Origin: Sporosarcina aquimarina
Lineage (GTDB): Bacteria; Bacillota; Bacilli; Bacillales_A; Planococcaceae
Reading direction: 5' to 3'
Length of the DNA stretch: 64,000 nucleotides
NCBI RefSeq assembly: GCF_023715615.1
Contig: NZ_JAMBOM010000001.1
Span: 1,054,001-1,118,000, forward strand
A program made the translations under genes and the position numbers. Within the stretch, counting starts at the first letter, position 1; every line of letters starts with the position of its first letter. The notes below the pieces were generated by a model that saw only the letters and a program-made list of their open reading frames with translations, searched no databases and had not been told where the DNA came from. Below are positions 15,562-24,233 of this stretch, piece after piece.

Positions 15562-17217
15562 ATGAGTAAAATTAAATGCCAGTGCGGTCACGAAAATCCT
15601 TTCGGAACCGTCCTTTGCGAAAAGTGTGGTCGACCACTTACTGATGAAGCAAAAAAAAGTGAAATGGTGGACATGCGTTATGAAGGATCCGCAAGACGTT
15701 CGCAAACCTATAAAAAATCAGTCATCGATAAGGTTTGGAACTTCTTCTCTAGTGTTAAAATTGGTGTCAGTATAATTATTGCGGTGCTAGCAACTTCAGC
15801 AATCGGTACAATCTTCCCGCAAAAGTTTTATGTACCGGTGAGTGGGAACGATCCTTCAGAGTATCTGGAGTACTATGAGCGTCTCTATGGTACTGTCGGA
15901 AAACTGTATTATCAGCTCGGTTTTTACGATATGTATAACAGCTGGTGGTTCAAAATCTTAATTGGAATGCTTGGAACTTCTATCATTATTGCAAGTTTGG
16001 ACCGGGTTATTCCGCTTTACAAGTCATTAACGAAACAGCGTACGAAACGTCATCCATCTTTTATGAAACGACAACGAATTTACGGAGAAAGTAAGGTCTC
16101 TGATTCTGATGAATCACTTAAGAATGCTGAAAAAGCTCTAAAAGATTTACACTATAAAGTAAAGGTCGAAGATGGCGCAATCCTCGCTGAAAAGAATCGG
16201 TTTGGTCGCTGGGGCCCCTATGTTAACCATACTGGACTTATCATATTTTTATTAGGTGTGTTAATGCGTGGTATACCAGGGTTTTATGTCGATGAAACGA
16301 TGTGGATTCGCGAAGGGGAAACTCGAGAAATTCCAGGAGCTCCTGGATACTTGCTTGAAAATGTCGACTTCTCTGTAGAAACGTATTCAAAAGATAAAGC
16401 GGACGAAGTTTTCGGTGAGGCTCTCGATAAAAATGGTGCCATCGTGAGCGAGTTCAAATCTGATGTTAAACTCTATAAAGAAAAAGAAGGCTCTCTACCA
16501 GGTTCTTCTGATGTTGAGTTCATGAAAGAATATCCGATCGTTGTCAACAAACCATTGAAGTTTGATGGATATAGCATTTTCCAAATGGATTACAAAACAG
16601 GTGAATTGAAAACAATGACGTTTTCTTTGATGAACAAAAAGACAGAACAGTCTGTTGGGGAATTTACTATTGATCTTAACGATCCGGCCAATGATTATGA
16701 TCTTGGGAATGGAACTTCAATAGAACTCATGGAATATTATGCGGATTATGATGGAATTGTCGATGGACAACCTTCATCAAAGTCTCCTATTCCGAACAAC
16801 CCGGCATTTATATTCAATATGAAGACTCCTGAACATCCTGATGGCGAGAAGAGTTTTGTTGCTATTCGTCAAACATTAGAAGTTGAGCCAAACGACTACG
16901 AAGCCAAATTTCTCTCTGCTGAAACTAGAGATGCATCAGGTCTCACAATCCGTAAAGACAAGACACTTTATATTCTTTTGTTAGGTGGGATCGTCTTTAT
17001 GATTGGTGTGATCCAAGGATCCTATTGGCAGCATAGAAGAATTTGGATTCAAAAGGGATCGGATTCTGAAATGCTGATTGCAGCACACACCAACAAAAAC
17101 TGGTATACACTTAAAAAAGATTTGGATAAAGTGAAAGAAGTTGCTACTCTTCCAACGTATACCGATAAGCAGGACAAAGAAGCTGTCATTGATACGACGG
17201 AAGGAGAGACAAAATAA
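15562..17217 (+). CDS. resB: Cytochrome c biogenesis protein ResB
   Basis: System II haem delivery protein, 551 residues. Together with ResC it carries haem across the membrane. A cytosolic zinc-ribbon-like start (CQCG near 7, CEKCG near 20) precedes three membrane segments around residues 64-84, 128-148 and 217-233. A large outer domain follows, with a final segment at 469-487. The N-terminal Cys motif and MRYEGSARRSQT are also found in B. subtilis ResB. Its stop shares bases with the resC start (TAATG). Confidence 0.95.
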   Translation: MSKIKCQCGHENPFGTVLCEKCGRPLTDEAKKSEMVDMRYEGSARRSQTYKKSVIDKVWNFFSSVKIGVSIIIAVLATSAIGTIFPQKFYVPVSGNDPSEYLEYYERLYGTVGKLYYQLGFYDMYNSWWFKILIGMLGTSIIIASLDRVIPLYKSLTKQRTKRHPSFMKRQRIYGESKVSDSDESLKNAEKALKDLHYKVKVEDGAILAEKNRFGRWGPYVNHTGLIIFLLGVLMRGIPGFYVDETMWIREGETREIPGAPGYLLENVDFSVETYSKDKADEVFGEALDKNGAIVSEFKSDVKLYKEKEGSLPGSSDVEFMKEYPIVVNKPLKFDGYSIFQMDYKTGELKTMTFSLMNKKTEQSVGEFTIDLNDPANDYDLGNGTSIELMEYYADYDGIVDGQPSSKSPIPNNPAFIFNMKTPEHPDGEKSFVAIRQTLEVEPNDYEAKFLSAETRDASGLTIRKDKTLYILLLGGIVFMIGVIQGSYWQHRRIWIQKGSDSEMLIAAHTNKNWYTLKKDLDKVKEVATLPTYTDKQDKEAVIDTTEGETK

Positions 17218-18401
17218 TGGATTACGCGGCATTAAGTGCGAATTTACTGCTAGTATCATTTATCGCCTACCTGGTCGGCACCTTCTTTTTCGGAGGGGCA
17301 GTCAAGGTTTCAAAAACAGAAAAAACCTACAAAGATAGCATGTGGGGGAAAATCGGGATTGTCATTACAATTATCGGTTTTGTTTCTCAACTAGGATATT
17401 TCATAACTCGATGGATAGCATCAGGACATGCTCCTGTCAGTAATATGTTTGAATTTACGACTGCGTTCAGTATGATGCTTGTCGGATCTTTCATTCTCAT
17501 TTTCTTTATCTACAAAACACCTTCGCTCGGTTTGTTTGCGCTTCCGATTGCGATTGTCATTATTGCATATGCAAGTATGTTCCCTAGAGAAATCACACCA
17601 CTAATTCCAGCATTGAAGAGTTATTGGTTAACTGTACACGTTATTACAGCAGCACTTGGTGAATCTATTCTTGCTATTAGTGCGGTGGCTGGACTGATCT
17701 ACCTTGCTAAAAACGTAGACTTGACAAAGAAGTCAAAAGAACGTTTTTGGCTGGAAGCAGTTATGTTCACGGTTGTTTTAGTTCTTGGATTTGTTGTTTC
17801 GTCAACAGCTTTCAGCCTATCAGGTTATGAAGCAGACTTTACGTACGTCGACAAAAACGGTAAACCTTCTGAAATGACGTATAACATGCCACCGTTGTTC
17901 GGCATGAGTGAGTACGAACAAGTCACAACAGATACGATGAAACCTTGGTTCGAAACGCCTGCAATCGTCAATGCGAAAACACTTACAACATTTGTTTGGT
18001 CACTATTTACGGGAATCATCCTCTATATACTGATCCGACTCATTTTCAGGCGTCCGATTGCAGCACTTTTACAGCCATTTGCCAATAAAGCCAATTCGCA
18101 ATTAATGGATGAAATTGGTTATCGATCCGTTCTCATAGGCTTCCCAGTATTCACACTTGGTGCGCTTATTTTTGCAATGATTTGGGCACATGAAGCATGG
18201 TCTCGATTCTGGGGCTGGGATCCGAAAGAAGTATGGGCTCTCATCACATGGCTCTTCTACGCAGCATTTTTGCACTTACGCCTATCACAAGGCTGGGAAG
18301 GCAAGAAATCGGCATGGCTTGCTGTTGCTGGATTCGTCATTATCATGTTCAATTTAGTAGCCGTCAATTTAATCATTGCAGGTCTACACTCATATGCATA
18401 A
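17217..18401 (+). CDS. resC: Cytochrome c biogenesis protein ResC
   Basis: Haem-handling membrane protein of cytochrome c maturation system II, 394 residues with about eight membrane segments. The tryptophan-rich haem motif is WGWDPKEVWALITWLFYAAF near residues 331-350, flanked by the membrane histidines of HVITAALGES and WAHEAW. It forms a functional unit with ResB, with overlapping start and stop. A strong terminator separates it from resDE, which therefore need read-through or their own promoter. Confidence 0.95.
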   Translation: MDYAALSANLLLVSFIAYLVGTFFFGGAVKVSKTEKTYKDSMWGKIGIVITIIGFVSQLGYFITRWIASGHAPVSNMFEFTTAFSMMLVGSFILIFFIYKTPSLGLFALPIAIVIIAYASMFPREITPLIPALKSYWLTVHVITAALGESILAISAVAGLIYLAKNVDLTKKSKERFWLEAVMFTVVLVLGFVVSSTAFSLSGYEADFTYVDKNGKPSEMTYNMPPLFGMSEYEQVTTDTMKPWFETPAIVNAKTLTTFVWSLFTGIILYILIRLIFRRPIAALLQPFANKANSQLMDEIGYRSVLIGFPVFTLGALIFAMIWAHEAWSRFWGWDPKEVWALITWLFYAAFLHLRLSQGWEGKKSAWLAVAGFVIIMFNLVAVNLIIAGLHSYA

Positions 18402-18406
18402 CAAAA

Positions 18407-18437
18407 ACTGTGCAGCAAATCCGCTGCACAGTCTTTT
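18407..18437 (+). terminator. Intrinsic terminator after resC
   Basis: ACTGTGCAGC and GCTGCACAGT form a perfect 10-bp stem with a 6-base loop, followed by CTTTTT. Confidence 0.9.
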
Positions 18438-18564
18438 TATGTGTTTTATTTATCAGAAGTCCTACACAATGTGCGTTGTATGTGAGGTAAATAGGTATAC
18501 TAGTTTCTTTTTTCACGCTGGACAAGTACAATGAAAGAAGTAGTTTTGAAAGGAGCAATCGTCA

Positions 18565-19284
18565 ATGGATGAAAACTTAAAATTGCTCGTCGTGGACGAC
18601 GAAGACCGTATTAGACGGCTTCTTACAATGTATCTCTCTCGTGAGGGGTATGAAATGGACGAAGCATGTGATGGCGCAGAAGCGCTTGAAAAAATTGAAG
18701 AAAATCATTATGACTGTATCTTACTTGACGTCATGATGCCTGAAAAAGACGGAATGGAAGTTTTGGAAGAACTAAGAATAGCTGAAAACCAAACCCCAAT
18801 TATTTTATTAACCGCAAAAGGAGAAGAATCTGACAGGGTCACAGGGTTTGAAACAGGAGCTGATGACTATATCGTTAAACCATTTAGCCCTCGTGAAGTA
18901 GTATTGCGTGTAAAGGCGCTTTTACGACGTGCGGGCTCATTTAACGGATCTTCCACTGCTGCAACTTCTAAAGACTTAGTCGTTTTCCCACAACTAACAA
19001 TCGATCACGATGCACATCGAGTTACGGCAGAAGGCAAAGAGGTCAGCTTAACTCCAAAAGAGTACGAATTGTTGTATTTCTTGGCGAAAGCACCAGACAA
19101 AGTGTTTGACCGTGAGCAATTGTTAAAAGAAGTATGGCATTACGAATTCTTTGGGGACCTCAGAACCGTGGATACTCATGTAAAGCGCTTAAGAGAAAAG
19201 CTAAACAGAGTCTCTGAACAAGCAGCTAAAATGATTGTAACTGTTTGGGGCGTCGGCTATAAGTTTGAGGTGCCCACTGAATGA
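18565..19284 (+). CDS. resD: Response regulator ResD
   Basis: OmpR-family transcription regulator of aerobic and anaerobic respiration. The receiver domain (1-120) has acidic pocket Asp11-Asp12, phosphoacceptor Asp55 (ILLDVMMP), the Thr of LLTAKG and Lys of VKPFSPRE. A winged-helix DNA-binding domain follows from about residue 140 (LTPKEYELLYFLAK, RTVDTHVKRLREKL). It is 239 residues and overlaps resE by 4 bases (ATGA). Naming rests on its place after resABC. Confidence 0.94.
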   Translation: MDENLKLLVVDDEDRIRRLLTMYLSREGYEMDEACDGAEALEKIEENHYDCILLDVMMPEKDGMEVLEELRIAENQTPIILLTAKGEESDRVTGFETGADDYIVKPFSPREVVLRVKALLRRAGSFNGSSTAATSKDLVVFPQLTIDHDAHRVTAEGKEVSLTPKEYELLYFLAKAPDKVFDREQLLKEVWHYEFFGDLRTVDTHVKRLREKLNRVSEQAAKMIVTVWGVGYKFEVPTE

Positions 19285-21047
19285 ATAGAATATGGAATTC
19301 AATCGTCGGGAAGCTATGGGCAACCATATTGCTTCTCGTTTCATTTGTCCTGTTTATCGTCACGGCATTGCTATTAGAGTTCTTTGATAACTTTCATACA
19401 CGTCAAGCTGAAGAAACACTTTCACGAGAAGCGAAAACTGTGGGGAGTATTATTATGGACCACGAAAACGAATCTGCAATGAAACTCGTCGTCAACGATA
19501 TTTTGAATAACGGTACACATGCCATGGTCGTTGGTAACGATGGGCAAGTCGCTTACTCATTCCATGATGGAGTAGCAAATGTTAAATCGATTGAAGAGAA
19601 AATCTTAAGTGATAAGGTATTCAGCGAAAAAAATGATAATGAGAATTCCTCGAAACAAATGATTCTTCCTTCTCTAACTGAAAAAGAAGTTTCAGAACGC
19701 TACATTGTATCCTCCACACCTTTGCCAAATGAAGGCGAAGGCTATGTTGTTGTATACCAAAGTTTTGAAGCAATCCATGACACGACTAAGTGGACAACAC
19801 ATATCGTGCTACTTTCTGCATTTATCGCTTTCATTTTAACTACATTTTTCGCGTTTTTCCTTTCTACACGAATAACTCGACCGTTACGGCAGATGAAAGA
19901 AGCTGCATTTGAGTTGTCAAAAGGCAATTTCGATGCCAGGATACCGGTGAAGCAAAATGATGAAATTGGTCAACTATCTACAGCATTTAACCAAATGGGT
20001 AGACAATTAAAGTACAACGTGGAACTCATTAAACAGGATAAAGAACAATTATCGAGTATTTTGACGTCAATGACAGATGCAGTAATTACATTCAACCGGG
20101 ATAACACAATTTTGCTCAGTAACCCTCAAGCGGAAAACGTTTTGCAAAAATGGTCATTTATCAATCAAGACTCAAAAGAACTGTTGCCTCCTGAAATTAT
20201 TCATATGTTGGAACACGCCGTCATGTTTGCGGAGGAAGTGGATGCTGAATTAGAACTTGGGAAAAGATTTTTTGTAGTGAAGATTAGTCCCTTATACAGC
20301 AAGAATAGCATTCGAGGAGCAGTAGCGGTCCTTCGAGATATGACAGAGCAACACCAGCTTGACAAATTGCGATCTGATTTCATTGCGAATGTATCTCACG
20401 AATTAAGGACGCCAATCTCCATGCTTCAAGGATATAGTGAGGCGATCCTAGACGGGGTCCCTGAAACTGCCGAAGAAAATCATGAAATGGTGAAGATCAT
20501 TCATGATGAATCTCAGAGAATGGGACGATTGGTGACAGATTTGCTTGATCTAGCACGGATGGAATCTGGACATATGCGTTTGTATAAATCGGAAATGGCG
20601 GTTATTCCATTTTTAGAACGAATGCGGAACAAATTCATGCAAGTTGCAAAAGACGCAAACGTCGATCTTGAAATAGAGCCTAATGGATCAGAAATGTTAC
20701 ATTTGCAAGCAGACGAAGATCGGATTGAACAAGTGTTCACCAATTTAATCGACAATGCAATTCGGCATACACCTGACGGAGGGCACGTAAAACTTTCTGT
20801 TGAGAAATATCCTAAATCCGTTGCAATCTCTGTAATTGATACAGGAAGTGGAATTCCTGAAGAAGATTTACCCTTCGTATTTGAACGTTTCTACAAAGCT
20901 GACAAGGCTAGAACACGTGGTAAAAGTGGAACCGGTCTTGGCCTTGCAATTGCGAAAAACATTGCAGATTCTCACGGTGGGAGTATTAGTGCAAGAAGAG
21001 GTGAGAAGGAAGGCACGATCTTTACTTGTGTGCTACCTCTAGAGTAA
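19281..21047 (+). CDS. resE: Sensor histidine kinase ResE
   Basis: Membrane kinase partner of ResD, 588 residues. Two membrane helices (about 10-32 and 172-192) flank an extracytoplasmic domain. HAMP (193-245) and PAS-type (about 255-355) domains follow, then HisKA with phosphoacceptor His373 in SHELRTP. The ATPase domain has N box IDNAIRHTP, G1 DTGSGIPEED, F box and G2 GTGLGLAIAK. ResE senses oxygen limitation and nitric oxide in B. subtilis through a signal still debated, in which the PAS domain is implicated. Confidence 0.94.
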   Translation: MNRIWNSIVGKLWATILLLVSFVLFIVTALLLEFFDNFHTRQAEETLSREAKTVGSIIMDHENESAMKLVVNDILNNGTHAMVVGNDGQVAYSFHDGVANVKSIEEKILSDKVFSEKNDNENSSKQMILPSLTEKEVSERYIVSSTPLPNEGEGYVVVYQSFEAIHDTTKWTTHIVLLSAFIAFILTTFFAFFLSTRITRPLRQMKEAAFELSKGNFDARIPVKQNDEIGQLSTAFNQMGRQLKYNVELIKQDKEQLSSILTSMTDAVITFNRDNTILLSNPQAENVLQKWSFINQDSKELLPPEIIHMLEHAVMFAEEVDAELELGKRFFVVKISPLYSKNSIRGAVAVLRDMTEQHQLDKLRSDFIANVSHELRTPISMLQGYSEAILDGVPETAEENHEMVKIIHDESQRMGRLVTDLLDLARMESGHMRLYKSEMAVIPFLERMRNKFMQVAKDANVDLEIEPNGSEMLHLQADEDRIEQVFTNLIDNAIRHTPDGGHVKLSVEKYPKSVAISVIDTGSGIPEEDLPFVFERFYKADKARTRGKSGTGLGLAIAKNIADSHGGSISARRGEKEGTIFTCVLPLE

Positions 21048-21054
21048 TTTAACA

Positions 21055-21080
21055 TGTAACTTTAGCGGTATATAGCCGTC
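21055..21080 (+). promoter_or_regulatory. Putative sigma-X-type autoregulated promoter
   Basis: TGTAAC, 16-base spacer, CGTC, 26 bases before the sigX GTG. The B. subtilis sigma-X pattern is TGTAAC with CGWC about 16-17 bases downstream, and sigX is autoregulated there. Confidence 0.5.
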
Positions 21081-21106
21081 AACTTATGTGAACGAGGAGG
21101 ATTATT

Positions 21107-21658
21107 GTGGACGACTCCGTATTTCATCATTTATATGAAACGTATCATCAGGATGTATATAACTTCTTGACATACTTGACGAAAAATCGTCAACTTGCAG
21201 AAGACTTATCCCATGAAGTATACGTGAAAGCGATTCGTGCCTATTCCTCGTTTGAGGGACGGAGCAGCGAAAAAACTTGGTTGTTTGCCATTGCTAAGAA
21301 TGTATCGATCGATTATTTCCGGAAAACGAAAGTACGCAGTAAATATGACGCTACTTTTTTCGACTGGGACAAAGATGACTTGAAATCGACAGACAAGACG
21401 CCTGAGCAACAATCGATTGATAAAGAACAAATGCGTTCTGTTTTTGAAAATCTGGATTCGTGTACGATGGACCAACGTCTTGTCATCATTATGCGCTATT
21501 TCAATGACCTATCGATATCAGATACAGCAGAAGTGCTTGGATGGTCTGAAGGGAAAGTAAAAACAACGCAACATCGCGCACTGAAAAGCTTAAGGACAAA
21601 AGTAACTTTGGCAGAATCAGAGAGGGGGGAGCCGAGTGAATCACGAACAAAAAGTTGA
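21107..21658 (+). CDS. sigX: ECF RNA polymerase sigma factor SigX
   Basis: Extracytoplasmic-function sigma factor, 183 residues. In B. subtilis SigX adjusts cell-envelope charge and resistance to cationic peptides. Region 2 is YHQDVYNFLTYLTKNRQLAEDLSHEVYVKA with TWLFAIAKNVSIDYFR; region 4 is LPISDTAEVLGW-like (SISDTAEVLGWSEGKVKTTQHRAL). GTG start after AGGAGG. Its end overlaps rsiX by 23 bases. The resE-sigX-rsiX order is that of B. subtilis. Confidence 0.92.
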   Translation: MDDSVFHHLYETYHQDVYNFLTYLTKNRQLAEDLSHEVYVKAIRAYSSFEGRSSEKTWLFAIAKNVSIDYFRKTKVRSKYDATFFDWDKDDLKSTDKTPEQQSIDKEQMRSVFENLDSCTMDQRLVIIMRYFNDLSISDTAEVLGWSEGKVKTTQHRALKSLRTKVTLAESERGEPSESRTKS

Positions 21659-22841
21659 TGAATTGGAAAAGCTCCTGCACTCTATGCCAAAAATAAAGGA
21701 TGAACGTTCTAAGGAAGAAGTACTGGAACGTTTGAAGAACGATAAGCGACTTACTAAAACACCAGCCGTACCGTTGCGCAAGAAAAGCCGCGTTGTTCCC
21801 TTAATAGTGGCAGTAGCAGCAGTCTTACTGGTTGCGATACTAATTCCTACTTTCATGAGCTCTATGGACACTGGGAAACAATCAGCAGATGAGGCGTCAA
21901 TCGAAAGTGATTCAGAGGGTGTGCCTGCAACTGCAAGAGAAGATGAAGAGATGGAGAACTTTTCAAAAGATTTTAGTTCAAAATCTGCCGTTTCAATGGG
22001 AGATGATTCTCAATATGCCGTGTATCCAGCTGATCTGGATGGAGGACGCATATTGCATATAGGGTTACAGGATGCTCAGGCTGTCAGTATTCCAGTTTCT
22101 ATTCTTTTGTCTAAAGAACAGTTAGAAGCTAAAGGGGTAACTGAAGACTCGACAGATCTGGAAATCTACAAGGCATTTGCTGGAGAGTTGGATGAGGAAG
22201 CGCTAGGTTTTGAACCCATGCATCCTTTAGATGCGACATTCTCTGAAAAGGGGGATCAGCTTACCGTACTACTTAGCGATACGCATGGGTATGACTTATC
22301 AGCTGCTACACAGGAAGTGTTTCTTCACTCTCTTATGCAGACATTCCCTTCATATCGCAATATCCGAATATTAGATGGTTATGGGCAACCCGCCGATTTT
22401 GATCAAGTAGGTGAGCTTGAGCCAATCGATATACAAACAGAACTAACCAATACGCCTTATTATGTCTACACACTAGAAGATGGTCAACAGGTACTTTCTC
22501 CAAACTTCATGCAGCAAGCCGAGTCATTTAAAGAAGCCCTAAATCTCATGCAAACAGCACCAAATGACTTGTATGACCCTGTGATTCCCAAAGAGATGGA
22601 TTTCACTGTCACGGTAAATGAAGGAATTGCTGAAGTTAAATTTAACAACGTTGTTCAACTAGATTCCATGCCACTGGATGTAGCTAGTCAACTAATTGAT
22701 GGACTTACGCTAACAGCAGCTAGTTTTAATCTACAGCTAAAAGTAGTCAATGTTGAACCACTGGATTGGAATGGCTTGAATTTCAGAGGACTTCTCCCAA
22801 AAGCGATTGGAGCAAATCCGATGCCATTTATTTTGAAGTAA
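21636..22841 (+). CDS. rsiX: Anti-sigma-X factor RsiX
   Basis: Membrane anti-sigma factor that should hold SigX inactive. A short cytoplasmic part (1-48) is followed by one membrane helix (about 49-70) and a large outer domain to residue 401. The outer part shows two related segments with the pattern of hydrophobic strands ending LSDTHGYDLSAATQEVFLHSL and FNNVVQLDSMPLDVASQLIDGL, suggestive of a duplicated domain. GTG start with GAGGGGGGA upstream. Assignment depends on overlap with sigX and on topology. Confidence 0.85.
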   Translation: MNHEQKVDELEKLLHSMPKIKDERSKEEVLERLKNDKRLTKTPAVPLRKKSRVVPLIVAVAAVLLVAILIPTFMSSMDTGKQSADEASIESDSEGVPATAREDEEMENFSKDFSSKSAVSMGDDSQYAVYPADLDGGRILHIGLQDAQAVSIPVSILLSKEQLEAKGVTEDSTDLEIYKAFAGELDEEALGFEPMHPLDATFSEKGDQLTVLLSDTHGYDLSAATQEVFLHSLMQTFPSYRNIRILDGYGQPADFDQVGELEPIDIQTELTNTPYYVYTLEDGQQVLSPNFMQQAESFKEALNLMQTAPNDLYDPVIPKEMDFTVTVNEGIAEVKFNNVVQLDSMPLDVASQLIDGLTLTAASFNLQLKVVNVEPLDWNGLNFRGLLPKAIGANPMPFILK

Positions 22842-22844
22842 CAG

Positions 22845-22886
22845 CCAATCTGTAAACAGACAAGTTTACAGATTGGTTTTTTTTTT
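22845..22886 (+). terminator. Strong intrinsic terminator after rsiX
   Basis: CCAATCTGTAAAC and GTTTACAGATTGG form a perfect 13-bp stem with a 6-base loop, followed by ten T. Its descending arm contains the -35 of the next promoter. Confidence 0.95.
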
Positions 22887-22893
22887 ATATACT
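22865..22893 (+). promoter_or_regulatory. Sigma-A promoter for the ribU leader, nested in the rsiX terminator
   Basis: TTTACA, 17-base spacer, TATACT. The -35 lies in the terminator stem and the T run is the spacer. It would start the transcript near 22900, just before the FMN riboswitch. Confidence 0.6.
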
Positions 22894-22918
22894 AATGGTG
22901 TAATAAAATATTGATTCA

Positions 22919-23041
22919 TCTTCGGGGCAGGGTGAAATTCCCGACCGGCGGAAATGGAAGCGAAAGCTTTTTAGCCCGCGAGCTTAACAGCTGATTCCAG
23001 TGAGATTCTGGAGCCGACAGTATAGTCTGGATGGGAGAAGG
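22919..23041 (+). ncRNA. FMN riboswitch (RFN element)
   Basis: The conserved RFN core is present in order: CTTCGGGGCAGGGTGAAATT, CCCGACCGGCGG, the variable arm, AGCCCGCGAGC, GATTCCAGTGAGATTCTGGAGCCGACAGT-type segment (positions 22994-23021), then AGTCTGGATGGGAGAAG. It binds flavin mononucleotide and reduces expression of the downstream ribU. A long expression platform (23042-23242) follows, with a candidate terminator and a possible ribosome-site hairpin. Confidence 0.97.
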
Positions 23042-23131
23042 TGAAGGCGAAGCCGTCTTTTTGTCTGTTAGGCAACGGCTTATTTAAGCGCGAACATTCT
23101 AATTGATGTTGGTGTCTTAATTAAACACGTC

Positions 23132-23173
23132 TACACACTCCCTTTGGCATATATTTGCTGAAGGGTGTTTTTG
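23132..23173 (+). terminator. Candidate riboswitch-controlled terminator
   Basis: ACAC plus CCCTT pairs with AAGGG plus TGT, with a two-base bulge and a 15-base loop, followed by TTTTT. It lies 90 bases after the RFN core. Just before ribU, CTCTTTGTG (23204-23213 region) can pair with the CGCAAAAGGAG ribosome site as a second control. Confidence 0.55.
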
Positions 23174-23242
23174 TGAAGACAGACGAAAGATTAGGCAGAT
23201 CCTTTCCTCTTTGTGAAGTGAATCGCAAAAGGAGAGAGTAGT

Positions 23243-23824
23243 ATGAATAGTAAGAAATTACGGGTGATGATTTTAGTCGCCATCCTAGGTAGCATTTCCA
23301 CAGTTCTTATGCAGTTTAACTTCCCGCTACCAGCACTACCAGGTTTTTTGAAAATTGATTTTAGTGAAATACCTGCAGTGTTAGCGGTGATGACACTAGG
23401 TCCTGTGGCAGGAATTCTCGTAGAGTTACTGAAGAACGTACTCTATTGGTTCTTATCAGGAAGTCCAACAGGTGTGCCTGTTGGGGAAATAGCGAACTTT
23501 GTGACTGGTGTCTTGTTCATCATGCCGATCTACTTTATATTCAACAAATTCCGTACCTCACGCGGCTTAACTGTGGGACTTTTATCAGGTACAATCTCGA
23601 TGGCAGTTGGCATGAGTCTGTTAAATTACCTAGTCTTTTTGCCGGCTTACACGTATTTCTTAAATGCGCCGCCAGTAACAGGAGAAGGACTCTATACAAT
23701 GATTGTCTTAGGGATTTTGCCGTTCAACCTGATTAAAGGTGCTATATTAATGGGGATTTCTCTACTGCTATATAAAAGTATGCAGAACTGGATTTCACAA
23801 CAACATCGTAAATTATCTGTATGA
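23243..23824 (+). CDS. ribU: Riboflavin ECF transporter S component RibU
   Basis: Substrate-binding membrane subunit for riboflavin uptake, working with the shared EcfA/EcfT energising module encoded elsewhere. It is 193 residues with about six membrane helices. MQFNFPLPALPGFLKIDFSEIPA and LLKNVLYWFLSGSPTGVPVGE are typical of the RibU/FmnP family. AAAGGAGAG precedes the ATG. The upstream FMN riboswitch independently supports the substrate. B. subtilis ypaA/fmnP lies in the same position near fer. Confidence 0.95.
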   Translation: MNSKKLRVMILVAILGSISTVLMQFNFPLPALPGFLKIDFSEIPAVLAVMTLGPVAGILVELLKNVLYWFLSGSPTGVPVGEIANFVTGVLFIMPIYFIFNKFRTSRGLTVGLLSGTISMAVGMSLLNYLVFLPAYTYFLNAPPVTGEGLYTMIVLGILPFNLIKGAILMGISLLLYKSMQNWISQQHRKLSV

Positions 23825-23828
23825 ACTA

Positions 23829-23868
23829 GAAAAACAGGCTATCCGCTAAAATGCGGGTAGCCTGTTTT

Positions 23869-23870
<2 letters not shown>
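23829..23870. terminator. Bidirectional terminator between ribU and fer
   Basis: AAAAACAGGCTATCCGC pairs with GCGGGTAGCCTGTTTTT around TAAAAT, with T runs on both strands, between convergent genes. Confidence 0.9.
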
Positions 23871-24147
<277 letters not shown>

Positions 24148-24174
24148 TCACACTAGCAACTAGGTACTTCATCC

Positions 24175-24203
24175 ATTCTAAAACGGTTTTCTACAGTTTT
24201 CAA
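24175..24203 (-). promoter_or_regulatory. Sigma-A promoter for fer (reverse strand)
   Basis: On the reverse strand TTGAAA, 17-base spacer, TAGAAT, 49 bases before the fer ATG. Confidence 0.55.
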
Positions 24204-24233
24204 CCTTTAACCACTAGAAAGTAGGGATTCTTA

